Under the pieces are notes generated by a model, which saw nothing but the letters and a program-made list of their open reading frames with translations, was not told where the DNA came from and did not search any database. This document shows positions 1 through 7,390 of a stretch of DNA of 64,000 bases, piece after piece (positions within the stretch are counted from its first letter, which is position 1; each line of letters begins with the position of its first letter). The stretch is from Microbacterium sp. Leaf288 (GTDB taxonomy: Bacteria > Actinomycetota > Actinomycetes > Actinomycetales > Microbacteriaceae): the NCBI RefSeq assembly GCF_001422925.1, contig NZ_LMNI01000013.1:1-64000 (forward strand). The letters run 5' to 3'. The translations under genes and the position numbers were made by a program.

Positions 1-184
1 CGCCGACACCATGACCCGACTCACAACCCGACCCGCTGCAACCGCAGCCTGAAACGAAAGGAGCAGGGACCGACTCCACGACACGCGGAGCGCCCTACAC
101 CGAAACGTCCCTGCAGGAGCCCGGATGACCTGTTGAGGACGGGCGGCGTCGGCTGCCAAGCCCGCGGGGTGGGATGCCGCAGCC
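1..184. other. Intergenic left edge with a dispersed repeat copy
   Basis: No convincing gene is visible. A short reading frame from the ATG at 11 ends with TGA at 50-52 and could be the tail of an upstream gene, but this cannot be shown. An 8-bp inverted repeat GCAGGGAC (63-70) / GTCCCTGC (108-115) brackets a 37-nt spacer. Positions 112-151 match 22223-22262 at about 31 of 40 bases, so this is a second, partial copy of the structured repeat described there. It lies just past the 3' end of the GH3 gene. Confidence 0.5.
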
Positions 185-2857
185 TCAGCCCGCAGTGACC
201 TCCAGATCAGCCCGCACGGGCAGATCCCACGCCGACGGGCCCGCGGCAACGGTGTAGGTCCCGGGCTGCACGCGCAGCGCACCCTCGTGGAGCCAGTCGT
301 CGACCGCGCCGGGGAGGCGCACGGCGTCGTCCCACACGGCGAGGCGCGCGGGTGAGAACGTCAGCTCGACGTCGCGGACTTCGCCGGGCGCGAGCCGCAC
401 GCGGCGATAGGCCACGAGCAGGCGCCGCGGCGTCGGCAGCGGGAGGCCCGACGACAGCGCGCAGAGCTGCACGAGCTCCTCGGCATCGCGGTCCCCGGTG
501 TTGCGCACCCGCACCACCGCGTTCACGACGGCCTCGTCTTCCCGTGGCGCGAAGCCGGCGTGGCGGTGGGTCGCCGCGGGCGCGGGGACCGCAGCTGGGC
601 CCACGCGGCCGGAGGCTCCGCTCGACGCGCCAGCGGCGAGTGGAGGGGCCGTGGGGACCGTCAGCGTCACCGACTCGTACGCGACCGTCGTGTAGGTGAG
701 TCCGTGCCCGAACGCGAACGTCGGCTCGTCAGGCTGATGGCGGTAGGTCGCACCCTGGCGGAGTGTGTCGTAATCGAACAGGTCGCCCGCCTGCGCCTCG
801 GTCGCGGGCCAGCTCTGCGAGAGACGGCCCGACGGCTCGACGTCGCCCGAGAGCACATCGATCACGCCGTGCCCGAGCTCCTGGCCGCCGTGGCTCGACC
901 ACACGACGGTGTCGGCGTCGACACCGTCGAGCACATAGGGGTAGCTCGACACGATCGTGAGCACCGCCCGCGGGTTCGCCTCGCGCGCGGCGCGCCACAC
1001 CTCTGCCCACGCGGCGGGCAGCCGCAGGTGCGGGCGGTCCTGGGTCTCGCGGCCGTTGAGGTGGGGGTCGTTGCCGACCGCGACGACGACGGCGTCGGCA
1101 CGCGCGGCCGCCTCGGCCACCGCGGTCGCGCCCGATCGCACGACGCGCACGCCGAAGCGCTCGGCGTCGTCGAGCGTGACCGCCTCGGCGGCGAGCAGCC
1201 CCGAATCGCGGAACACCCGCAGCCACCGGCCCGAGCCGAGGTGCAGCAGCGACCACGTGCCGTCGGCGTGGACGTGCGTGCGGAAGCTCTCCTGCACGAC
1301 CCATTCGCCCACGCGCGTCGCGTCCGCGCGCATCGGCCACTTCGCACCGGTGAGCAGCAGCCCGCTCGCGTGGGAGCGGAGGGTGAGGATGCCGTCGCCC
1401 CAGTCCGTCACGTCGAACAGCGCGTCGTCTGCCGCGGCGTCGCCGGCCGCCTCGACCACCGAGCCGTCGGCGTTCGCCACGACGTAGCGGCCGTTGGACG
1501 AGGCCCGGAGCGCGATCGTGTCGGCGCCGGTCACGACCTCGGCCTCGGCGAAGCGCTCGGCGGCAGCGGCGCCGATGCCGACCGCGTAGGGCGGAGTGCC
1601 GGCGTACCAATCGGTGAGCACGAGGTCGGCGAGCGGGCCGACGACCGCGACCCGCGACGCCCGGGAGAGCGGCAGCACGTCGGCGTCGTTCCGCAGCACG
1701 ACGACCGAGCGCGCCACCGCCTCCCGGGCGAGTTCACGGGCCCCGGGTGCGTCGATGGCGTCGGCGCCGATCCCCGCGTACGGGTCGGCGTCGCCGTCGA
1801 ACTCGCCCGTGCGGATGCGCAGCTCGAGCAGCCGCAGCACGGCCTGGTCGACGTCGGCCGTGGTGAGCAGGCCCGCGGCGAGCGCCTCCGTCACGTAGCC
1901 GATGGTGGGCTCCGCGTTCGCGTCGTTGTCGGTGAACGAGTCGAGGCCCGAGGTCACGAGGGCGGCGGCCGCGTGCACATGGTCGGGCTGGGTGCGCTGG
2001 GTGGTGACGAGGAAGGTCGGGGCGCCGGCATCCGACACCACCGCGATCGATTCGTCCGACCACGACCGGGCTTCCGCGACGAGCTCGGGCTGCGTGTGGG
2101 CAGGGACGCCGTTCACGCGGTTGTAGGCGAGCATCATGCCGCCCGCGACACCCTCCTCGATCGCGCTGCGGAACGCGGGCAGCTCCTCCTCGTGGAGGGT
2201 GCGCAGCGACATCTCCGACGAGGTCACCGAGCGATCGGTCTCGTTGTTGTACGCCAGGAAGTGCTTGAGCGCGGGCACGGTGCGCCAGACGCGCGGGTGG
2301 TCGCCGCGCAGGCCGCGTGAGTACGCGGTGCCGAACACCCCGGTGATGTGCGGGTCCTCGGAGTAGCCCTCCTCGTTACGCCCCCAGCCGGGGTGACGCA
2401 GCGTGTTGACGACCGGCGCCCAGACGTTGAGGCTCACCAGCGGGTTCTCGGCGCGCTTGGCACGCACCTCGACCGCGGCGACCTCGCCCACCTTCTCGAC
2501 GAGGTCGGTGTCCCAGGTCGCGGCGAGTCCCACGGACTGCGGGAACACCGTGGAGCGCCCGAGCCACGCGACACCGTGCAGCGCCTCGCATCCCGTGTGC
2601 CACGCCGGCACCCCGAGCCGCTCGACCGCGGGCGCGGCCTGGTGCAGCATCGCGATCCGCTCGTCGGGCGTCAGCCGGTCGAGCAGGTCGCGGGCGCGCG
2701 CCGCGAGCGGCTGGTCGACCCGCCTGAACAGCGGCTGGCCGGGCGTGTGGTCTTCGGCGATCGCGGTGGCGGTGGCTGGGCCCACGCGCCCCGAGGCTCC
2801 GCGCGGCGCGCCAGCGCCGTGTGGAGGGGGAGTGGGGACCGTCGCGGTGTCGGTCAT
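185..2857 (-). CDS. GH3 family beta-glycosidase (beta-glucosidase/beta-xylosidase type)
   Basis: The 890-residue product has the GH3 layout. An N-terminal TIM-barrel-like domain carries the conserved KHFLAYNNE and VVSDAGAP motifs; D276 of the latter is the likely nucleophile. A second domain (VVVLRNDADVLPLS onward) is interrupted by a trefoil-like insertion at about residues 445-570. A C-terminal fibronectin-III-like domain follows (AFGHGLTYT onward). No signal peptide is visible, so it probably acts in the cytoplasm on imported oligosaccharides. It is the last gene of a GH42-GH31-GH3 operon and its ATG overlaps the GH31 stop by 4 nt. In the xyloglucan model it removes glucose (or xylose) once alpha-xylose is gone; specificity is inferred. 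Oddity: a 69-bp repeat is present twice in frame, near the N-terminus and after the GLTYT region. Confidence 0.9.
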   Translation of the reverse strand: MTDTATVPTPPPHGAGAPRGASGRVGPATATAIAEDHTPGQPLFRRVDQPLAARARDLLDRLTPDERIAMLHQAAPAVERLGVPAWHTGCEALHGVAWLGRSTVFPQSVGLAATWDTDLVEKVGEVAAVEVRAKRAENPLVSLNVWAPVVNTLRHPGWGRNEEGYSEDPHITGVFGTAYSRGLRGDHPRVWRTVPALKHFLAYNNETDRSVTSSEMSLRTLHEEELPAFRSAIEEGVAGGMMLAYNRVNGVPAHTQPELVAEARSWSDESIAVVSDAGAPTFLVTTQRTQPDHVHAAAALVTSGLDSFTDNDANAEPTIGYVTEALAAGLLTTADVDQAVLRLLELRIRTGEFDGDADPYAGIGADAIDAPGARELAREAVARSVVVLRNDADVLPLSRASRVAVVGPLADLVLTDWYAGTPPYAVGIGAAAAERFAEAEVVTGADTIALRASSNGRYVVANADGSVVEAAGDAAADDALFDVTDWGDGILTLRSHASGLLLTGAKWPMRADATRVGEWVVQESFRTHVHADGTWSLLHLGSGRWLRVFRDSGLLAAEAVTLDDAERFGVRVVRSGATAVAEAAARADAVVVAVGNDPHLNGRETQDRPHLRLPAAWAEVWRAAREANPRAVLTIVSSYPYVLDGVDADTVVWSSHGGQELGHGVIDVLSGDVEPSGRLSQSWPATEAQAGDLFDYDTLRQGATYRHQPDEPTFAFGHGLTYTTVAYESVTLTVPTAPPLAAGASSGASGRVGPAAVPAPAATHRHAGFAPREDEAVVNAVVRVRNTGDRDAEELVQLCALSSGLPLPTPRRLLVAYRRVRLAPGEVRDVELTFSPARLAVWDDAVRLPGAVDDWLHEGALRVQPGTYTVAAGPSAWDLPVRADLEVTAG
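594..662. repeat. In-frame 69-bp repeat inside GH3, copy 1
   Basis: This stretch matches 2775-2843 at 61 of 69 positions with no gap, in the same orientation. On the gene strand it encodes 23 residues, including GASGRVGPA. Proline, glycine and alanine dominate and no structure is expected. Located between the domain containing GLTYT and the fibronectin-like domain. Confidence 0.85.
2775..2843. repeat. In-frame 69-bp repeat inside GH3, copy 2
   Basis: Second copy of the 69-bp repeat, at codons 5-28 of the GH3 gene. It encodes a Pro/Gly/Ala-rich stretch that again includes GASGRVGPA. Both copies preserve the reading frame because 69 is a multiple of three. Confidence 0.85.
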
Positions 2858-5235
2858 CGTGCGCTCTCCTCGTCGAGTTCGAGACGGATCTCTCCGGATG
2901 CTGCGGCGCGGGCGATCCGCTCACCCACCTGCAGCGCCCACGGGGCGTGCGCGTCGTCCGTCGACGCGATGATCGCCCGGCCCTCACGACGCACGCGGAA
3001 AGTGGTGGCGCCGACGCCGTCGATGGATCCCTTGCTGTCGTGGCCCGGCACCCGCGTCTCGCGGTCGTAGCCGTCCGGCAGTTCGAAGCACCGGAGCGTG
3101 ACGCCATCGGACCAGTCGTAATCGGGGCGGCTGTCGTCGGCGCCGAAGGGCAGCACCGTGCCCGGGCGCACCCGCAGCGGCACCGAGTCGTAGCCGTGGG
3201 TCTCGGAGATCCACCGGCGGCCGTCGACGACGGAGCCGTCGAGGAGCGAGGTCCACTCGCCCTCCGGCACGTAGTACTCCACGCTGCCGTCGGCGGTGAA
3301 GATCGGCGCCACGAGCAGCGCGTCGCCCAGCATGTACTGCGTGTCGGCGTCGAAGCCCGAGCGGTCGCCGGGGAACTCGAGCGCCATCGGGCGCATCATC
3401 GGCGTCCCGCAGCGATGCGCCTGCTCGGCGGCGCCGGCGAGGTACGGCATGAGCCGCATCTTGAGCTTCGTGAACGAGCGGGCAATGTCGACGGCCTCGT
3501 CGTCGAAGGCCCACGGCACGCGCACCGACGACGAGCCGTGCAGCCGCGAGTGCGAGGAGAGCAGGCCGAACGCGAGCCAGCGCTTGAACAGGCCCGGGTC
3601 GGGCGTGCCCTCGAACCCGCCGATGTCGTGGCTCCAGTAGCCGAAGCCCGACATCGCGAGCGACAGGCCGCCGCGGAGGGACTCCGCCATCGACAGGAAC
3701 GTCGAGTCGTTGTCACCGCCCCAGTGCACCGGGAACTGCTGCGAGCCGGCGGTCGCGGAACGGGCGAACACGACCGCGTCGCCGACACCGTGGTGCCGTT
3801 CGAGCGCGCGGAACACGACCTCGTTGTAGAGCTTCGCGTAGTAGTTGTGCATGCGGTGCGGGTCGGACCCGTCGTGCCACACGACCCCTTCGACGGGGAT
3901 CCGCTCGCCGAAGTCCGTCTTGAACGCATCGACGCCCTGATCGAGCAGACCCTGCAGCTTCGCGACGTACCAGTCCGCGGCATCGGGGTTCGTGAAGTCC
4001 ACGAGGCCCATGCCCGCCTGCCACATGTCCCACTGCCACACGCTGCCGTCGGTGCGCTTGAGCAGATAGCCGTTGTCGGCCGCTTCGCGGAACAGCACCG
4101 AGCGCTGCGCGATGTACGGGTTGATCCAGAGCGACACGTGCACGTCGCGCTCGTGCATGCGGGCGATCTGCCCGACGGGGTCATGGAACGCGCGGGAGTC
4201 CCACTCGAAGTCGCTCCACTGGTACTCGCGCATCCAGAAGCAGTCGTAGTGGAAGACCGACAGCGGGATGTCGCGCTCCGCCATCCCGTCGACGAAGGCG
4301 CTGACGGTGTCTTCGTCATAGCTGGCGGTGAAGGATGTCGTGAGCCATAGTCCGAACGACCACGCGGGCACGCGCGCCGGCCGGCCGGTGAGCGCGGTGT
4401 AGCGACGGAGCACGTCCTTCGGCTCGGGGCCGGCGATGACGTAGTAGTCGAGGGACTCGCCCCCCACCGAGAACTGCACGCGCGAGTTGACCTCGCTGCC
4501 GACCTCGAACGAGACGTTCTCGGGGTGGTCGACGAACACGCCGTACCCACGGGAGGTGAGGTAGAACGGCACGTTCTTGTACGCCTGCTCGCTGGAGGTG
4601 CCGCCGTCGGCGTTCCACGTGTCGACGACCTGGCCGTTCTTGACGAACGCGCCGAACCGCTCGCCGAGCCCGTAGACCCGCTCTCCCGGCTCGATGCTGA
4701 GCTGCTGGTGCACCCACGTCGGCTTCGTGCCGCCGGCGGCGGTGCCGGCGGTGCCGGCCGTGCCCGCGGTCGCGGCGGTGCCGTTCTTGCCCGTCGTGTC
4801 GGTGTAGTGCCCGATCGACCGCGGGAGGGAGCTCGTGAGCACGCGCCCATCGGCCTCGAGGAAGTCGACCCGCCACTGCCCCGCGGTGCGCACGACGCGC
4901 ACCTTCAGCGGCCCGGCGTCGAGGACGCCCTCGTCGTCGTCGACCGTGATGTCGGGCCGGAAGCCCTCCGCGCCGAAGATCTCGAAGTCGGGCCCACGGT
5001 GCACGGCTCCCGCGTGGCGCTCGACGCGCACCTTGACGACGCCCGGCGCGGGCGCCGAGAACGTCACGGTCAGCATCGCGCGGTTGAGGGTGTCGCCCCG
5101 GTCGCGGATCACGGCGGTGGGCGCGTACACGGTCATCGTGCCCGCCGCCTGGTCGACGCGGATGTCGTCGACCTCGACCGCGTACAGCGGGGCGAGACCG
5201 GGCCTGGTCAGCCAGTAGCCATCGGTGAACTTCAC
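2854..5235 (-). CDS. yicI: GH31 alpha-xylosidase (YicI-like)
   Basis: The 793-residue product resembles YicI-type alpha-xylosidases, which release alpha-linked xylose from the non-reducing end of isoprimeverose and xyloglucan oligosaccharides. The nucleophile motif FKTDFGERIP places D441, and the acid/base motif WGGDNDSTF places D508. Also visible are the N-terminal beta-sandwich, the WLTTSF entry to the barrel and the MRPMALEFPGD C-terminal region. Start is GTG, overlapping the upstream GH42 stop by 4 nt (GTGA); the 3' end overlaps GH3 by 4 nt. This indicates translational coupling in one transcript. A low-complexity Gly-Thr-Ala run encoded at 4731-4790 interrupts the N-terminal domain and is probably a disordered loop. 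No signal peptide. Assignment to alpha-xylosidase rather than alpha-glucosidase rests on the KTDFGE motif and the neighbours. Confidence 0.92.
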   Translation of the reverse strand: MKFTDGYWLTRPGLAPLYAVEVDDIRVDQAAGTMTVYAPTAVIRDRGDTLNRAMLTVTFSAPAPGVVKVRVERHAGAVHRGPDFEIFGAEGFRPDITVDDDEGVLDAGPLKVRVVRTAGQWRVDFLEADGRVLTSSLPRSIGHYTDTTGKNGTAATAGTAGTAGTAAGGTKPTWVHQQLSIEPGERVYGLGERFGAFVKNGQVVDTWNADGGTSSEQAYKNVPFYLTSRGYGVFVDHPENVSFEVGSEVNSRVQFSVGGESLDYYVIAGPEPKDVLRRYTALTGRPARVPAWSFGLWLTTSFTASYDEDTVSAFVDGMAERDIPLSVFHYDCFWMREYQWSDFEWDSRAFHDPVGQIARMHERDVHVSLWINPYIAQRSVLFREAADNGYLLKRTDGSVWQWDMWQAGMGLVDFTNPDAADWYVAKLQGLLDQGVDAFKTDFGERIPVEGVVWHDGSDPHRMHNYYAKLYNEVVFRALERHHGVGDAVVFARSATAGSQQFPVHWGGDNDSTFLSMAESLRGGLSLAMSGFGYWSHDIGGFEGTPDPGLFKRWLAFGLLSSHSRLHGSSSVRVPWAFDDEAVDIARSFTKLKMRLMPYLAGAAEQAHRCGTPMMRPMALEFPGDRSGFDADTQYMLGDALLVAPIFTADGSVEYYVPEGEWTSLLDGSVVDGRRWISETHGYDSVPLRVRPGTVLPFGADDSRPDYDWSDGVTLRCFELPDGYDRETRVPGHDSKGSIDGVGATTFRVRREGRAIIASTDDAHAPWALQVGERIARAAASGEIRLELDEESAR

Positions 5236-7280
5236 TCTGCGTGCCTTTCGATGAGCACCATGGCGGCGCCGGAAGCGAGCGTCAGCTGCCCCTCGACGTC
5301 CGCGTCCGACAGGAGATCGCGGCGCAGGCCGGGCAGCGTGACGCGCCGGTCCTGATCGCCGTGGTTGAGGAGGAAGAGGGCCTCGCCGCGCTGGACCGCC
5401 TCGACGCCGTCCGGCAGCACGCGGTCCGGCAGGACACTCGTGACACCCGCGGCGTCCAGCGCGTCGTCGAGCACCGCGGCGAGCGCGTCGTCCGAGACGA
5501 TGGCGCCGAGGTACCAGGCCGCGCCGTCGCCGGCACGGTGGCGGGTGATGGCGGGTGCCCCGGACAGGTGTCCGGCACCGAAGCGGGCGAGCACCTCGGC
5601 CCCCTCGGCACGGAGGCGCTCACCGAGAACGGATGCCTCGACCTCCGCGGGCGCGGTCGCCCAGGTCTGCTCCACGACGACCGGGGTGGGCGCGTCGGGA
5701 AGACCGACCCACTCCTCGCCGCTGACGCCGAGCAGGTCGCGCAGCAGCACCGGCGAGCGACCGGTGAGGATGCCGGCGTTGCCGTCGGCGACCCCCGAGA
5801 ACGGGCCGACCACGAGGCTCGCCCCGCGTTCGACCGCCGCACGGAGGGCGGTGGCAGCATCCGTCTGCACGATGTACGTGTGCGGCACGAGCACCGTGGC
5901 GTAGGCCGACAGGTCGGCGCCCGGACGCACCAGATCGACCGCGATGCCGCGGCGCCACAGCGCGCGGTGCCATCGCTGCACCTGCTCGAGCGTGTCGAGC
6001 CGCTGGGTCGGGCGGCCCGGTTCGTCCGCTGCCCATCGCGACGGCCAGTCGAAGAGCAGCGCGACGGATGCCTCGACCCGTCCGCCGACGATGGGCCGCA
6101 GCCTGCGCAGGTCGGCGCCCAGCGCACAGGTGGTCTCGAACACCTCGGTGTCGGCGCCGGCGTGCGGCAGCATCGCGGAGTGGAAGCGCTCCGCGCCGGT
6201 GCGGGCCTGGCGCCACTGGAAGAAGCAGATCGCGTCCGCCCCTCGGGCGACCGCCTGCAGCGAGTCGAGACGAGCGCGGTCGCGGCTCTTGGGCAGGTTG
6301 TGCGGGCGCCATGAGGTCGCACTCACCGCCTGCTCCATGAGCACCCACGGCCGCCCTTCACCGAGCGAGCGCATGAGGTCCTGCACGAGCGCGATGTCGG
6401 ACGACGACGTGGTGGTCGCGTGGTCGGGGTACTGGTCGTCGGCGACGACGTCGACCTCTCCCGCCCACTCCCACAGGTCGGTGAGCGGCTCGAAGCCCAT
6501 GAAGTTCGTCGTGACCGGCTGGGTGGCCCCGGCGTCGCGGATGGCGTCGCGCTGCTCGGTGAAGACGCGCTGCAGCGCCCACGACGTGTACCGGTGGAAG
6601 TCGAGCGACTGCGCCGGGTTCACGAGGTAGGGCATGCGCCGGGGCGGCAGGATCTCGTCGAAGTCGCGATAGCCCTGCGCCCAGACGAGGGTTCCCCACG
6701 CCTCGTTGAGGGCGTCGATCGAGCCGTAGCGCTCGCGCAGCCACAGCCGGAACTCGCGAGCCGCCTCGTCGCCGAAGTCGATCTGGCCGAACTCGTTGCC
6801 GACGTGCCACATGCGCACGGCGGGGTGGGCGGCGTAGCGCTCGGCGAGGGCGGTCGCGATCGCGAGGGCGCGGTCGCGGTAGACGCGCGAGGCCGGCGTG
6901 AACTGGTTGCGCGACCCGGCCGCGAGGCGCACGCCGTCGGGGTTCACGGGGAGTGTCTCGGGATGGAGGATGCCGAGCCACGGCGGCGGCGACGCCGTCG
7001 GGGTCGCGAGATCCACGGCGATGCCGTGCGCGTGCAGCAGGTCGAGCACCTCGTCGAGCCACGCGAAGTCGTACGCGCCCGGCGACGGCTCGAGGCGCGC
7101 CCAGCTGAACACCCCGGCCGTCACCAGGTTGACGCCGGCGCGCACCATGAGCTCGGCGTCCTCCTGCCAGATCTCTCGCGGCCACTGCTCGGGGTTGTAG
7201 TCACCGCCGAAGCAGATGCCGAGGTCGCGGGTGATCTCGGAGAACGCGTCGATGCGTCGCGGGTCGGGCGTGGTGGCCAT
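5232..7280 (-). CDS. GH42 beta-galactosidase (paralogue 1)
   Basis: The product is 682 residues from the ATG at 7280. The frame stays open upstream to 7466, but that extension lacks similarity and crosses the promoter and operator. GH42 motifs are GGDYNPEQWP near the start, acid/base E163 in WHVGNEFG and nucleophile E316 in VLMEQAV. The trimerisation and C-terminal domains follow. The cysteines that bind zinc in the Thermus A4 enzyme are missing: FTPAS replaces the first, and FGQIDFGD the CxCxxC segment. It is the first gene of the GH42-GH31-GH3 operon, divergent from GH95, with a LacI-type operator between. Likely role: removal of beta-1,2-galactose from xyloglucan side chains after defucosylation. 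That substrate is inferred from context. Confidence 0.88.
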   Translation of the reverse strand: MATTPDPRRIDAFSEITRDLGICFGGDYNPEQWPREIWQEDAELMVRAGVNLVTAGVFSWARLEPSPGAYDFAWLDEVLDLLHAHGIAVDLATPTASPPPWLGILHPETLPVNPDGVRLAAGSRNQFTPASRVYRDRALAIATALAERYAAHPAVRMWHVGNEFGQIDFGDEAAREFRLWLRERYGSIDALNEAWGTLVWAQGYRDFDEILPPRRMPYLVNPAQSLDFHRYTSWALQRVFTEQRDAIRDAGATQPVTTNFMGFEPLTDLWEWAGEVDVVADDQYPDHATTTSSSDIALVQDLMRSLGEGRPWVLMEQAVSATSWRPHNLPKSRDRARLDSLQAVARGADAICFFQWRQARTGAERFHSAMLPHAGADTEVFETTCALGADLRRLRPIVGGRVEASVALLFDWPSRWAADEPGRPTQRLDTLEQVQRWHRALWRRGIAVDLVRPGADLSAYATVLVPHTYIVQTDAATALRAAVERGASLVVGPFSGVADGNAGILTGRSPVLLRDLLGVSGEEWVGLPDAPTPVVVEQTWATAPAEVEASVLGERLRAEGAEVLARFGAGHLSGAPAITRHRAGDGAAWYLGAIVSDDALAAVLDDALDAAGVTSVLPDRVLPDGVEAVQRGEALFLLNHGDQDRRVTLPGLRRDLLSDADVEGQLTLASGAAMVLIERHAE

Positions 7281-7351
7281 GGAGCGGGGAACCTCTTCGC
7301 TGAGTTTCGATCGGACGTTGGCGGGATTGTCGGCGAGAAGGGCGTCGAACT

Positions 7352-7366
7352 TTCGAAGCGCTTCAA
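7352..7366. promoter_or_regulatory. LacI-type operator in the GH42/GH95 divergent promoter
   Basis: Sequence TTCGAAGCGCTTCAA contains the perfect palindrome GAAGCGCTTC (7355-7364), the classic LacI/GalR-family form. It lies 12 bp upstream of the GH95 -10 box and about 70 bp from the GH42 start, so it could control both directions. The LacI gene at 9984, in the GH95 operon, is the likely binder. Confidence 0.75.
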
Positions 7367-7377
7367 CACTGAGAAGG

Positions 7378-7390
7378 TATACTACGACTG
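7378..7390 (+). promoter_or_regulatory. Leaderless -10 promoter box for GH95
   Basis: TATACT at 7378-7383 is followed by 6 nt and then GTG at 7390. That is the usual -10 to transcription-start distance, so the transcript would start at the start codon with no ribosome binding site. No Shine-Dalgarno sequence is seen. An in-frame ATG follows at 7396. Confidence 0.6.

Noticed and set aside
560..4350. Long plus-strand frames of 586 and 509 codons opposite GH3 and GH31
   Set aside because: Compositional shadows of the real genes; the minus-strand products carry full catalytic motifs.
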